Shown here: piece after piece, positions 10,940 to 19,018 of the stretch
Numbering within the stretch: position 1 is the first letter of the stretch
Layout of the letters: each line of letters begins with the position of its first letter
From: ZC4RG30 sp049841155
GTDB lineage: Bacteria; Pseudomonadota; Gammaproteobacteria; Steroidobacterales; Steroidobacteraceae
Assembly: GCA_049841155.1 (NCBI GenBank)
Contig: JASGHI010000004.1
Location: forward strand, 186,001 to 250,000
Direction: 5' to 3'
DNA: 64,000 nucleotides
Notes under the pieces: generated by a model
The model's database searches: none
What the model was told of the DNA's origin: nothing
What the model saw: the letters and a program-made list of their open reading frames with translations, nothing else
Program-made: the position numbers and the translations under genes

Positions 10940-10990
10940 CCCGCTTGCGCGGGGTTAAGTCTTTGTTTTGGAGCGCTTTATAACAAGCGC
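10940..10990. promoter_or_regulatory. Divergent control region of rpsU and tsaD with hairpin and inverted repeat
   Basis: Two structures are visible. CCCGC-TTGC-GCGGG (10940-10953) would form a hairpin in the rpsU leader about ten bases upstream of its ribosome binding site. GCGCTT-TATAAC-AAGCGC (10973-10990) is a perfect six-base inverted repeat flanking a -10-like hexamer readable on either strand. No clear -35 box was found for either direction. The functions are inferred from position only. Confidence 0.35.
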
Positions 10991-11039
10991 ACAGGTAAAA
11001 CGGGTGCGGGATTCTAAAGGCTTGAAGTCCGGCTGTCCA

Positions 11040-12050
11040 TTGCGGGTGCTCGCCATCGAGTCCTCCTGCGACGAGAGCGCGGTGGCGGTGCTGGACGAGC
11101 AGCGGGGGCTCATGGCCCACGAGCTTTTCAGCCAGGTGGACCTGCACCGGGTGTACGGAGGGGTGGTGCCGGAACTGGCCTCGCGGGACCACACCCGGCG
11201 GCTGCTGCCGCTGCTGGGTGCGGCACTGGAGAAGGCCGGCACGACGCCCGCGGAGCTTTCGGCGATCGCCTATACGGCGGGTCCCGGGCTGGTCGGGGCG
11301 CTGCTCACCGGCGCGGCGCTGGGTGCCAGCCTGGCCTTCGCGCTGGGAGTGCCGGCGGTGCCGGTGCATCACCTCGAAGGGCATCTGCTCGCCCCGCTGC
11401 TCGAGGAGCAGTCCCCGCCCTTCCCGCATCTGGCGCTGCTGGTCTCCGGCGGCCACACCATGCTGATCCAGGTGCATTCGCCCGGGCGGTATGAGCTGCT
11501 GGGGGAGACCCGCGACGATGCCGCGGGCGAGGCCTTCGACAAATCCGCCAAGCTGCTGGGGCTGCCCTATCCGGGCGGGCCGGAACTGGCTCGGCTCGCG
11601 AAGGCGGGGCGGCCGGATGCCTTCGATTTTCCGCGGCCCATGCTGGACCGGCCCGGCTTCGAGTTCAGCTTCTCCGGGCTCAAGACCGCGGTGATGCTGG
11701 CCGTGCGCGCCGCACCGCTCACGGACGCGCGCCGCGCCGACATCGCCAGCAGCGTGCAGGAGGCCATCGTCGATACGCTGGCCGGCAAGGCGCTGCGCGC
11801 CATGGAGGAGACCGGCCTCGGGGATCTGGTGGTCGCCGGTGGTGTGGGGGCCAACCAGTTGCTGCGCGAGCGGCTTGGCCGGCAGGTGCAGCGCCGGGGC
11901 GGCCGGCTTTACTTCCCGCGGCTGGAGTTCTGCACGGATAATGCCGCGATGATTGCGGTGGCGGGCCTGATGCGCCTGAAGCGTGGCGACGTCGCGCCGG
12001 GGCTCGCCGTGCAGGCACGCGCCCAGTGGCCGCTCGCCGGCCTGAACTGA
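11040..12050 (+). CDS. tsaD: tRNA N6-threonylcarbamoyladenosine transferase (t6A37) subunit
   Basis: TsaD transfers the threonylcarbamoyl group to A37 of ANN-decoding tRNAs, with TsaB, TsaC and TsaE. A TTG at 11040 gives 336 residues starting RVLAIESSCDES. It places the metal-binding HLEGH at His111 and His115, exactly as in the 337-residue E. coli protein, so this start is preferred over further upstream TTG/GTG codons. Other family motifs are GPGLVGALLTG, LLVSGGHTML, FSFSGLKTAV and VAGGVGANQLLR. It is divergent from rpsU and followed 22 bases later by folB. Confidence 0.94.
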   Translation: MRVLAIESSCDESAVAVLDEQRGLMAHELFSQVDLHRVYGGVVPELASRDHTRRLLPLLGAALEKAGTTPAELSAIAYTAGPGLVGALLTGAALGASLAFALGVPAVPVHHLEGHLLAPLLEEQSPPFPHLALLVSGGHTMLIQVHSPGRYELLGETRDDAAGEAFDKSAKLLGLPYPGGPELARLAKAGRPDAFDFPRPMLDRPGFEFSFSGLKTAVMLAVRAAPLTDARRADIASSVQEAIVDTLAGKALRAMEETGLGDLVVAGGVGANQLLRERLGRQVQRRGGRLYFPRLEFCTDNAAMIAVAGLMRLKRGDVAPGLAVQARAQWPLAGLN

Positions 12051-12072
12051 AAACACAAGGTTGATTCTTCCG

Positions 12073-12441
12073 ATGCAGCAGTCCTCCTCCGATACGGTGT
12101 TCCTGCGTGGTCTTGCCATCGAGACCACGATCGGCTTCTTCGAGTGGGAACGCCACGTGAAGCAGACCGTGGTGATCGACTTCGAGATTCCCGTCGACTG
12201 CGCGCGTGCGGCGGAGGTGGACGAGGTGACTGCCACCGTGGACTACAAGGCCGTGGCCAAGCGCTGCATCGCCTTCGTCAGCGACAGCCGGTTCAACCTG
12301 GTCGAGACGCTGGCGCACCGGCTCGCGCTGACGCTGCTGGCGGAGTTCGACATCGCGTGGATACGCCTTTCCATCAACAAGCCGGGCGCCATCCGCGGCT
12401 CGCGTGACGTGGGCGTGAGCATCGAACGGCATCGCGCGTGA
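12073..12441 (+). CDS. folB: Dihydroneopterin aldolase
   Basis: FolB converts 7,8-dihydroneopterin to 6-hydroxymethyl-dihydropterin in folate synthesis. The product is 122 residues with RGLAIETTIGFFEWER at the amino terminus, VDYKAVAKR in the middle and INKPGAIRGSRDVGVSIER at the end, including the catalytic Lys. The ATG at 12073 is chosen over a TTG twelve bases upstream. Its stop overlaps the GTG start of folK (GTGA), giving tight coupling of consecutive steps. Confidence 0.93.
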   Translation: MQQSSSDTVFLRGLAIETTIGFFEWERHVKQTVVIDFEIPVDCARAAEVDEVTATVDYKAVAKRCIAFVSDSRFNLVETLAHRLALTLLAEFDIAWIRLSINKPGAIRGSRDVGVSIERHRA

Positions 12442-12947
12442 CACTGCCGGCGACGCTGGCCTACGTGTCGGGAGGCAGCAACCTTGATGCGCAGCGCAAC
12501 CTCGTGCTCGCGGCCCGGCTGCTGCGGCAGCGTTATCCGGGCACGCGCTTCTCGCGCTGCTACCGCAATGCTGCCGTGGGCTTCGAGGGGCCGGACTTCA
12601 TCAATTTCGTTGCCGAGCTGCCCGTGGCGGGTGAGCCCGCGCAACTCAAGCGCGAGCTGGAGCTGATCGAGCAGCAGTGCGGCCGCGAGCGCGATGCGCC
12701 GCGCTGGGCGCCGCGCGCCATGGACCTGGACATGCTCCTGTTCGGCGAGGTGGTGCAGGATGCGCCGGGGCTCAAGCTGCCGCGGCCGGATCTGGTGCGC
12801 TGGGCGTTCATGCTGGGGCCGCTGGCGGAGCTGGCTCCCGGGCTCATGCATCCCGTGCAGCGGCGGACGGTGGGCGAGCTGTGGCAGGGCTTCGATCGCG
12901 GCGGGCATCCTCTCTTTGCCGTGCCGCCGGACCTCAATCAGGTCTGA
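12438..12947 (+). CDS. folK: 6-hydroxymethyl-7,8-dihydropterin pyrophosphokinase
   Basis: HPPK moves a pyrophosphate from ATP to hydroxymethyl-dihydropterin, the step after FolB. The product has 169 residues. GSNLDAQRNL at the amino terminus and the signature R..APRWAPRAMDLDML are present, with the paired catalytic Asp residues in DLD. LPRPDLVRWAFMLGPLAEL is the usual carboxy-terminal segment. The GTG start overlaps the folB stop. A convergent pteridine-reductase-like gene follows. Confidence 0.94.
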   Translation: MTLPATLAYVSGGSNLDAQRNLVLAARLLRQRYPGTRFSRCYRNAAVGFEGPDFINFVAELPVAGEPAQLKRELELIEQQCGRERDAPRWAPRAMDLDMLLFGEVVQDAPGLKLPRPDLVRWAFMLGPLAELAPGLMHPVQRRTVGELWQGFDRGGHPLFAVPPDLNQV

Positions 12948-12978
12948 GGCGCGCACGGACGCGAGCCGCGGGTACGGA

Positions 12979-13725
12979 TCAGGTGTTGGCGCTGCGTCCA
13001 CCGTCGACGGCGAGGATCTGCCCGGTTACGTAGGGCGCGTCGGCGGCGAAGAACAGCGCGGCGCGTGCGATGTCCAGCGGCGAGCCGCGGCGCTTGAGCA
13101 GCGTCCGGTCGACGATGGCCTGCTTCATCTCTTCGGTCAGTCCCTGCTCGGGGAATTCCACCGGGCCGGGCGCGATGGCATTCACGCGCACCCGCGGCGC
13201 CAGTTCCCGCGCCAGCGACTGGGTGAGCATGATGAGCCCGGCCTTCGCGGGGCTGTATACCGTGTGGTAGCGCAGCGGCCGCAGGCCGTGGATGTCGGCG
13301 ATGTTGAGGATCAGTCCTTCACGCTCTGCAAGATGGGGCGCCGCCGCCTGCGAGAGGAACAGCGGCGCGCGCAGGTTGGTGCCCATGAGGTCCTCCCAGT
13401 GCGCGGGAGTGATCTCGCCGATGCGCGTGGGGTAGAACGTCGAGGCATTGTTCACCAGCACGTCCAGATGCCCGAAACGCGCCAGCGTGGCCTCCACCAG
13501 TGCGGGCAGCACCTTCATGTCGAGCAGGTCGCCGCCCAGCGTGGTCGCGGACATGGGCCGTTGTGCGTTGAGTTCGTCGGCCAGCGCCTGCGCGGCTGCG
13601 GCCGAGTGGTGGTAGTGGATGGCCACGGTGGCGCCGGCCGCATGCAGATGCCGCGCAATCGCGGCGCCCACGCGCCGCGCCGCGCCGGTGATCAGCACTA
13701 CCTTGTCCCCGAGCTTCTGCTCCAT
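12979..13725 (-). CDS. folM: Pteridine reductase-like short-chain dehydrogenase (FolM-type)
   Basis: The product is 248 residues with a Rossmann fold. The nucleotide-binding motif is TGAARRVGAAIA; the TGxxxR form in place of TGxxxG is characteristic of NADPH-using pteridine reductases. The catalytic YSPAKAG (YxxxK) and NNAS segments are present. Location beside folB and folK supports dihydropterin or dihydrofolate reduction. It is convergent with folK and divergent from the MidA-like gene, with 11 bases between the two start codons. Assignment to pteridine reductase rather than a generic SDR rests on the TGAARR motif and neighbours. Confidence 0.78.
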   Translation of the reverse strand: MEQKLGDKVVLITGAARRVGAAIARHLHAAGATVAIHYHHSAAAAQALADELNAQRPMSATTLGGDLLDMKVLPALVEATLARFGHLDVLVNNASTFYPTRIGEITPAHWEDLMGTNLRAPLFLSQAAAPHLAEREGLILNIADIHGLRPLRYHTVYSPAKAGLIMLTQSLARELAPRVRVNAIAPGPVEFPEQGLTEEMKQAIVDRTLLKRRGSPLDIARAALFFAADAPYVTGQILAVDGGRSANT

Positions 13726-13736
13726 GATGCGAGCTT

Positions 13737-14900
13737 ATGACGGACGCTGATGTCATGCACGAATCCGCACATGCCGCGCGCCTGCGCCGGCACATTGCCG
13801 GGCGCATCGCGGCGGCCGGCGGCTGGCTGCCCTTCGATGAATACATGCAGTGCGCGCTCTACGAACCTGGGCTGGGTTACTACAGCGCCGGCGCCCGCAA
13901 GCTCGGCGCGGCGGGGGATTTCACCACCGCCCCGGAGATGTCGGCGCTGTTCGGTCGTTGCCTGGCGCGCCATTGTGCGGCCGTGCTTGAAGCCACGGGC
14001 GATGGTGACGTACTGGAGCTGGGCGCTGGCAGCGGGCGGCTGGCCTTCGATGTGCTGACGGCCATGCACGCGGCAGGCTGCCCGCCGCAGCGCTATCTCA
14101 TCCTCGAAGTGAGTGCCGACCTACGCGAGCGCCAGCAGTCGCTGCTGGCGACATTGCCGGGTGATCTTGCTGCGCGCGTGAGCTGGGTGGATGGGCCGCC
14201 GCGCGCGCCGTGGCGCGGCGCACTGCTCGCCAACGAGGTGCTGGATGCGCTGCCGGTGGAGTGTTTTGTCTGGCGAGCAGGCGTACTGCTGGAACGTGGC
14301 GTGAGCCTGGATCAGGATGGCGGCTTCATGTGGAGCGAGCGGCCCGCTTCGGCCACGCTGTGCGCCGAAGTGCAGCGGCTGGGCGCGGATGCGCAGATGC
14401 CGTGGCCCGAGGGCTACGCCTCCGAGCTGTGCCGACGTGCCGGGCCATGGATCGGCGCAGTGACGCAGACGATGGAGCGCGGCATCGCGCTGTTCATCGA
14501 CTATGGCCTGCCGCGGCGCGAGTACTACCACCCGCAGCGCGGCGGCGGCACGCTGCGCTGCCACTACCGCCAGCGCGCGCACGAGGATCCCTTCGCCCAT
14601 CCTGGCATGGAGGACATCACGGCGTGGGTGGATTTCACGCGCGTGGCCGAGGCGGCCGATGAGGCCGGCCTCGAAGTGCTGGGTTTCTGCACCCAGGCGC
14701 CGCTGCTGCTGGGGCTGGGCATCGAAGCCGAAATCGCGGCAGCGTCGGACGAGCGCACGCGTCTGCAGCGTGCCGGCGAAGCGCGGCGGCTGATGATGCC
14801 GGAGGAGATGGGCGAGAGCTTCAAAGCCATGGCGCTGGGCCGTGACTGCGATGTGCCGCTCGCCGGCTTTGCGCTGCAGGACTTGAGGAGGCGGCTGTGA
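13737..14900 (+). CDS. MidA/NDUFAF7-family SAM-dependent methyltransferase
   Basis: The product is 387 residues. LPFDEYMQCALYEPGLGYYS and GDFTTAPEMSALFGRCLA are hallmarks of the COG1565 (MidA, NDUFAF7) family. The SAM-binding loop ELGAGSG is at residues 94-100. LLANEVLDALPVE and FIDYGLPRREYYHPQRGGGT are further conserved blocks. Mitochondrial homologues methylate an arginine of complex I; the bacterial substrate is not established. The start at 13737 lies beside the divergent folM start; a second ATG at 13755 is possible. The GTG of the next gene overlaps its stop. Confidence 0.85.
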   Translation: MTDADVMHESAHAARLRRHIAGRIAAAGGWLPFDEYMQCALYEPGLGYYSAGARKLGAAGDFTTAPEMSALFGRCLARHCAAVLEATGDGDVLELGAGSGRLAFDVLTAMHAAGCPPQRYLILEVSADLRERQQSLLATLPGDLAARVSWVDGPPRAPWRGALLANEVLDALPVECFVWRAGVLLERGVSLDQDGGFMWSERPASATLCAEVQRLGADAQMPWPEGYASELCRRAGPWIGAVTQTMERGIALFIDYGLPRREYYHPQRGGGTLRCHYRQRAHEDPFAHPGMEDITAWVDFTRVAEAADEAGLEVLGFCTQAPLLLGLGIEAEIAAASDERTRLQRAGEARRLMMPEEMGESFKAMALGRDCDVPLAGFALQDLRRRL

Positions 14901-15871
14901 AACTTTCCGTGCTGGATCTTGCGAATGTGCCTGAGGGCAGCGACGTGGCGCAGGCATTGCGCAACACGCTGGATCTGGCGCAACGCATCGATGCTCTGGG
15001 CTACCAGCGCTACTGGCTGGCCGAACACCACAACATGCCGGGCATCGCCAGCGCGGCAACCTCCGTGGTAATCGGCCAGGTCGCGGCAGTGACGCGGCGC
15101 ATGCGCGTGGGCGCCGGCGGCATCATGCTGCCCAATCACTCGCCGCTGGTGATCGCCGAGCAGTTCGGCACGCTGGAGGCGCTGTTCCCGGGCCGCATCG
15201 ACCTGGGTCTGGGGCGCGCACCGGGCACCGATGGCCTCACCTGGCGCGCACTGCGCCGCGATCCGCGCGCCGCGGACCACTTTCCCGACGATGTGCTGGA
15301 GCTGCAGTTGCTGCTGGGTCCCGTGCGGCCGAGCCAGCGGGTGCGTGCCGTGCCGGGCGCGGATTCGAACGTGCCGCTGTGGATACTGGGCTCCAGCCTG
15401 TTCGGCGCGCAGCTCGCGGCGGAACTGGGGCTGCCTTATGCCTTCGCGTCGCATTTTGCGCCGGCCGCGCTGCACGATGCGCTGAAGCTGTACCGCGGGC
15501 GCTTCAAGCCGTCGGCGCAGCTGCCGGCTTCCTACGCCATGGTCGGCGTGAACGTCATCGTTGCGCCTACGGACGAGGAGGCGCGCTTCCTGTTCACCTC
15601 ACTGCAGCAAGTGGTGATCGGCATCGTCACCGGTACTCGCGACCGCCTTGCGCCGCCGGTGCCGCATCTGGATGCGCTGTCACCGGCCGTGCAGCAGCAG
15701 GTGGATGCCTTCCTCGGCTGCTCGTTCGTCGGCTCGCCGCAGACCGTGCGCGAGGGCCTAGAGGCTTTCATCGCACAGACCGGCGCGGACGAGCTCATCG
15801 TCGCCAGCGCCATCTACGATCATGCGCTGCGCGTGCGCTCGTACGAACTGCTGGCGCAGGCGTGCCGCTAG
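14897..15871 (+). CDS. LLM-class flavin-dependent oxidoreductase (luciferase-like, MsnO8-type)
   Basis: The product is 324 residues, a single TIM-barrel flavin monooxygenase without a known substrate. RIDALGYQRYWLAEHHNMP, GAGGIMLPNHSPLVIAEQFG and LFPGRIDLGLGRAPGTD are the diagnostic blocks of the family. The GTG start overlaps the stop of the methyltransferase gene (GTGA), so the two are co-translated. It converges on cca, with three bases between the stops. Confidence 0.88.
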   Translation: MKLSVLDLANVPEGSDVAQALRNTLDLAQRIDALGYQRYWLAEHHNMPGIASAATSVVIGQVAAVTRRMRVGAGGIMLPNHSPLVIAEQFGTLEALFPGRIDLGLGRAPGTDGLTWRALRRDPRAADHFPDDVLELQLLLGPVRPSQRVRAVPGADSNVPLWILGSSLFGAQLAAELGLPYAFASHFAPAALHDALKLYRGRFKPSAQLPASYAMVGVNVIVAPTDEEARFLFTSLQQVVIGIVTGTRDRLAPPVPHLDALSPAVQQQVDAFLGCSFVGSPQTVREGLEAFIAQTGADELIVASAIYDHALRVRSYELLAQACR

Positions 15872-15874
15872 GGG

Positions 15875-17095
15875 CTATCCGGCCTTCAGTCCTGCCAGTG
15901 CGGCGAGACGCCGTTCGTGCAAGGCCTGCGCAATGGCCTGGCCGCGTAGGCCTGCACGCTCCTCGCCGGTGAGCTGCACGGCAGCCGCGGCCGTCAGCGC
16001 CGCCGCCAGATATTGCCGCTGCGGATAGGGCGATTCCTCCAGCCCCGTGCGCCCCTGCGCATCGCACTGGCAGGCCAGCAGCAGTTCGCCGAAGCGTGCC
16101 GGGCGGCGGAAGGCATCGCATTCTTCCAGCAGCTTCAGCACCGTCGCGGGTCGCAGCTGCAGCGCACGATGCACATTGGTGTGCTGCTTGCACGTCAGGC
16201 GCGCCAGTTCGCGGAATTCATTGGGCACCTTCAGGCGCGAGCACAGCGCATCCACCAGCGGCAGACCGCGCGACTCGTGCATGATGTGCCGCGGCCATTC
16301 CTCGTGCGGCGTGGTGCCCTTGCCCAGGTCATGCACCAGCGCAGCAAAGCGCACCGTCACCGGCGCATCCAGTTCGGCGGCGCGCCTGAGGCACAGCATC
16401 ACGTGCACGCCGGTATCGATCTCGGGATGCCACTGCGGATTCTGCGGCACGCCGTAGAGACGATCGACCTCGGGAAAGATCACGGCCAGCGCGCCGCAGT
16501 CGCGCAGCACCTCGAAGAACACCTGCGGCTCGGGCTCGCGCAGGGCGCGCTCGGTTTCCTGCCACACACGTTCGGGCACCAGCGCTGCGGCTTCGCCGGC
16601 TTCGACCATCTGCCGCATCAGTGCGCGCGTGGATTCATGCACGGTGAAGCCCAGCGTCGCGAAGCGCGCGGCGAAGCGCGCCACGCGCAGGATGCGTACC
16701 GGATCTTCAGAGAAAGCCGGGGAGACATGCCGCAGCAGCCGCGCTGCGAGATCCGCCTGTCCGCCGTAGGGATCCACCAGCGTGCCGTCCTCGCGCTGCG
16801 CCATGGCGTTGATGGTCAGATCCCGCCGCAGCAGGTCCTCCTCCAGCGTGATGTCGGGCGCGAACTCGGTGACGAAGCCGCGGTAGCCCGGCCCGGTCTT
16901 GCGCTCGCGGCGCGCGAGCGCATATTCGCTGTGGGTTTCGGGATGCAGGAACACCGGGAAATCCCGGCCCACCGGTCTGAAGCCCTGTGCGGTCAGCGCT
17001 TCAGCGGTGCCGCCGACGACCACATAATCGAGCTCGCTGGCCTGCCGCCCGAGCAATCGGTCCCGGACCGCTCCACCGACCAGATAGACTTCCAT
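15875..17095 (-). CDS. cca: CCA tRNA nucleotidyltransferase with HD domain (multifunctional CCA protein)
   Basis: This enzyme adds or repairs the CCA end of tRNAs; the HD domain carries phosphohydrolase/phosphodiesterase activity. The product is 406 residues and aligns with E. coli Cca from EVYLVGGAVRDRLLG onward, including GRDFPVFLHPETHSEYALAR, RRDLTINAMAQ and RILRVARFAARFA. The HD motif is VHDLGKGTTP. At the catalytic DxD position it reads E21-L-D23 where E. coli has D21-R-D23; Glu is a conservative substitute and may still bind metal. The start is canonical. The next gene starts divergently seven bases away. Confidence 0.95.
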   Translation of the reverse strand: MEVYLVGGAVRDRLLGRQASELDYVVVGGTAEALTAQGFRPVGRDFPVFLHPETHSEYALARRERKTGPGYRGFVTEFAPDITLEEDLLRRDLTINAMAQREDGTLVDPYGGQADLAARLLRHVSPAFSEDPVRILRVARFAARFATLGFTVHESTRALMRQMVEAGEAAALVPERVWQETERALREPEPQVFFEVLRDCGALAVIFPEVDRLYGVPQNPQWHPEIDTGVHVMLCLRRAAELDAPVTVRFAALVHDLGKGTTPHEEWPRHIMHESRGLPLVDALCSRLKVPNEFRELARLTCKQHTNVHRALQLRPATVLKLLEECDAFRRPARFGELLLACQCDAQGRTGLEESPYPQRQYLAAALTAAAAVQLTGEERAGLRGQAIAQALHERRLAALAGLKAG

Positions 17096-17101
17096 CCGCG
17101 C

Positions 17102-18133
17102 ATGTTACTGACAAAGCCCCGCTTCGCGCTGTGGCGCGCCGCTGCCGTGCTGCTGTTCGCCGTCCCGTTGTCCGGCTGCGGTGTGGGCTATGTGGCCCAG
17201 GCGGCGCGCGGCCAGCTGGCCGTGATGCGTGCGCGCCAGCCCATCGCCCGCGTGCTCGAACGGCCGGATACCTCGCCCGGGCTGCGCGAGCAGCTGCAGC
17301 GCGCGCAGCGCATCCGCGAGTTCGCTTCGCTGGAACTGGGCTTGCCCGACAACGCGGCATTCCGCAGCTATGCCGACATCGGCCGTCGCTATGTGGTGTG
17401 GAATGTGGTGGCAACGCCCGAGCTGTCGATGACGCCGCGGCAGTGGTGCTTCCCCATCGCCGGCTGCGTGGCCTACCGCGGCTATTTCCACGAGGCCGCG
17501 GCGCGCGCCTATGCGGCGCAACTGGCGGCGCGGGGTGATGACGTGGTCGTCGGCGGCGTGCCGGCCTATTCTACGCTGGGGCGCACCGCGGACCCCATAC
17601 TCAGCACGGTGGCCGGCTATTCCGAACTCGATCTGGCCGCGCTCATCTTCCATGAGCTCGCCCATCAGGTGCTGTATGTGCCTGGCGACTCGGCCTTCAA
17701 CGAGGCCTTTGCCACGGCGGTGGAGGAGGTGGGCGTCACGCGCTATGCCGCACGCTACGTGGATGCCGCGCAGCTGGCGCGCTGGCACCAGCGCCGCGCG
17801 CTGCGCCAGCAGGTGATCGCCGAATTCTCGGCCGCGCGCGCCAGGCTTGCTGCGCTCTACGCCAGCGCGGCAAGCGATGACGAGAAGCGCCGCGGCAAGC
17901 AGGCTGCGCTTGCCGCGCTCGCCACCCGCGTGCGCGAGATCGAGGCGGCGGCAGGCCAGCCCAGCGGCTACGGCGCCTGGATCGATGCGGGGCTGAACAA
18001 TGCCTATCTGGCCTCGGTGGCCACATACTACGAGGGCGTGCCGCGCTTGCTGGCTCTGCTCGAGCAGGATTGCGGCGGTTATCTGCCTTGCTTCTACCTG
18101 GCAGCGCTCCGAGCGGCCACGCAGTCGCGTTAG
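17102..18133 (+). CDS. Putative zinc aminopeptidase lipoprotein (PF10023-like)
   Basis: The product is 343 residues. The amino terminus is a lipoprotein signal with lipobox LSGC (Cys26). The gluzincin motif HELAH is at 184-188, with Glu201 in FNEAFATAVEE as the likely third zinc ligand. WCFPIAGCVAYRGYF and the helical carboxy terminus match the family annotated as predicted aminopeptidases in gammaproteobacteria. It probably acts in the periplasm, anchored to a membrane. The ATG is needed to keep the signal peptide, leaving only six bases to the divergent cca start. Peptidase activity is inferred from the motif. Confidence 0.8.
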   Translation: MLLTKPRFALWRAAAVLLFAVPLSGCGVGYVAQAARGQLAVMRARQPIARVLERPDTSPGLREQLQRAQRIREFASLELGLPDNAAFRSYADIGRRYVVWNVVATPELSMTPRQWCFPIAGCVAYRGYFHEAAARAYAAQLAARGDDVVVGGVPAYSTLGRTADPILSTVAGYSELDLAALIFHELAHQVLYVPGDSAFNEAFATAVEEVGVTRYAARYVDAAQLARWHQRRALRQQVIAEFSAARARLAALYASAASDDEKRRGKQAALAALATRVREIEAAAGQPSGYGAWIDAGLNNAYLASVATYYEGVPRLLALLEQDCGGYLPCFYLAALRAATQSR

Positions 18134-18231
18134 GTGCAGATTCTGGTGATTTACAGGCCATTTGCCCGCTGATCGACGCAGGATTGATGCGTAGAGTCGG
18201 CATCTTCTCCACGTGCGATTCTGTTCTATAC

Positions 18232-18247
18232 TCCTTTATATAAAGGA
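18232..18247. promoter_or_regulatory. Palindromic operator/promoter of vapBC
   Basis: TCCTTTATATAAAGGA is a perfect 16-base palindrome 20 bases upstream of the vapB ATG, in an AT-rich gap unlike the flanks. The TATATAAAG core could serve as a -10 region, so a VapB-VapC complex bound here would shut off its own promoter. Self-repression through palindromes is the rule for VapBC; binding here is inferred. Confidence 0.55.
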
Positions 18248-18267
18248 TTAAGAAGGTATATATTCAC

Positions 18268-18519
18268 ATGCCTCTCAGCATTAAGGATCCGGAGGCGGAC
18301 CGCCTCGCCCGCGAAGTGGCCAGGGTCACCGGCGAGACGCTCACCGCGGCCATCGTCGCGTCCCTGCGGGAACGCCTGCAGCGCCTGCGGCGCGCGCGGG
18401 GATCGAAGCTGGCGGAGGAACTGCTGGTGATTGGCCGGCGTTGCGCGGCGCTGCCCGTTCAGGACCGCCGATCTGCCGACGAGATCCTCGGCTACGACCG
18501 TCATGGTGTGCCGGAGTGA
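18268..18519 (+). CDS. vapB: VapB-type antitoxin (Rv0623/PSK-like)
   Basis: The product is 83 residues. The amino terminus PLSIKDPEADRLAREVARVTGETLTAAI is the ribbon-helix-helix-like DNA-binding region of the PSK/Rv0623 antitoxin family. The charged carboxy-terminal half (LRERLQRLRRARGSK ... SADEILGYDRHG) would wrap the toxin. It is followed four bases later by the PIN toxin gene, the standard antitoxin-toxin order. Confidence 0.88.
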   Translation: MPLSIKDPEADRLAREVARVTGETLTAAIVASLRERLQRLRRARGSKLAEELLVIGRRCAALPVQDRRSADEILGYDRHGVPE

Positions 18520-18523
18520 GCGC

Positions 18524-18916
18524 ATGGTGATCGATACCTCCGCGCTGGTGGCGCTGCTGGGCATGGAGCCGGAGGCGTCGCGTCTGGCGGCCGCGATCGA
18601 AACGGATTCGACGCGCCTGATCTCGGCCGCCACGCTGGTCGAGAGCTCCATCGTGCTGGAATCACGGCGGGGCGAAGCAGCCGTACTCGAACTGGACCTG
18701 CTGCTGGCACGAGCCGGCGTCAGGACGGAGCCGGTGAGTGCGGAGCAGGCGGAACTGGCGCGGCAGGCCTGGCGTCGCTTTGGCAGGGGCCGTCATCCGG
18801 CTGGCCTGAACTATGGGGACTGCTTCAGCTATGCGCTGTCGCGCGCCACCGGCGAGCCGCTGCTGTTCAAGGGGAGTGATTTCACGCTCACCGACATCAC
18901 GGCAGTGAGCTACTGA
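18524..18916 (+). CDS. vapC: VapC-type PIN-domain ribonuclease toxin
   Basis: The product is 130 residues. The PIN acidic residues are in place: Asp4 in MVIDTSALVALL, Glu40 in LVESSIVLE, Asp99 in NYGDCFSYALS, and Asp119 in GSDFTLTD. VapC toxins cut tRNA or rRNA when released from VapB. The ATG at 18524 puts MVIDTSAL at the amino terminus as usual. A strong hairpin follows the stop, so vapBC is a self-contained two-gene unit. All key residues are intact, so it is probably active. Confidence 0.92.
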   Translation: MVIDTSALVALLGMEPEASRLAAAIETDSTRLISAATLVESSIVLESRRGEAAVLELDLLLARAGVRTEPVSAEQAELARQAWRRFGRGRHPAGLNYGDCFSYALSRATGEPLLFKGSDFTLTDITAVSY

Positions 18917-18928
18917 GCCAGTCTGAAG

Positions 18929-18956
18929 GCCCTCGCCCGAAGGCGGGCGAGGGCTT
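18929..18956 (+). terminator. Terminator after vapC
   Basis: GCCCTCGCCC / GGGCGAGGGC form a ten-base-pair stem with a six-base loop, starting 13 bases past the vapC stop and followed by TTAGTTT. It may also serve hsp20, whose stop is 63 bases away on the other strand. Confidence 0.7.
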
Positions 18957-19018
18957 AGTTTAGCTCAGCAGGCGAAACAATCTGACCCATCAGGCATCAG
19001 ATTGTCGTGCTTTCGGTC

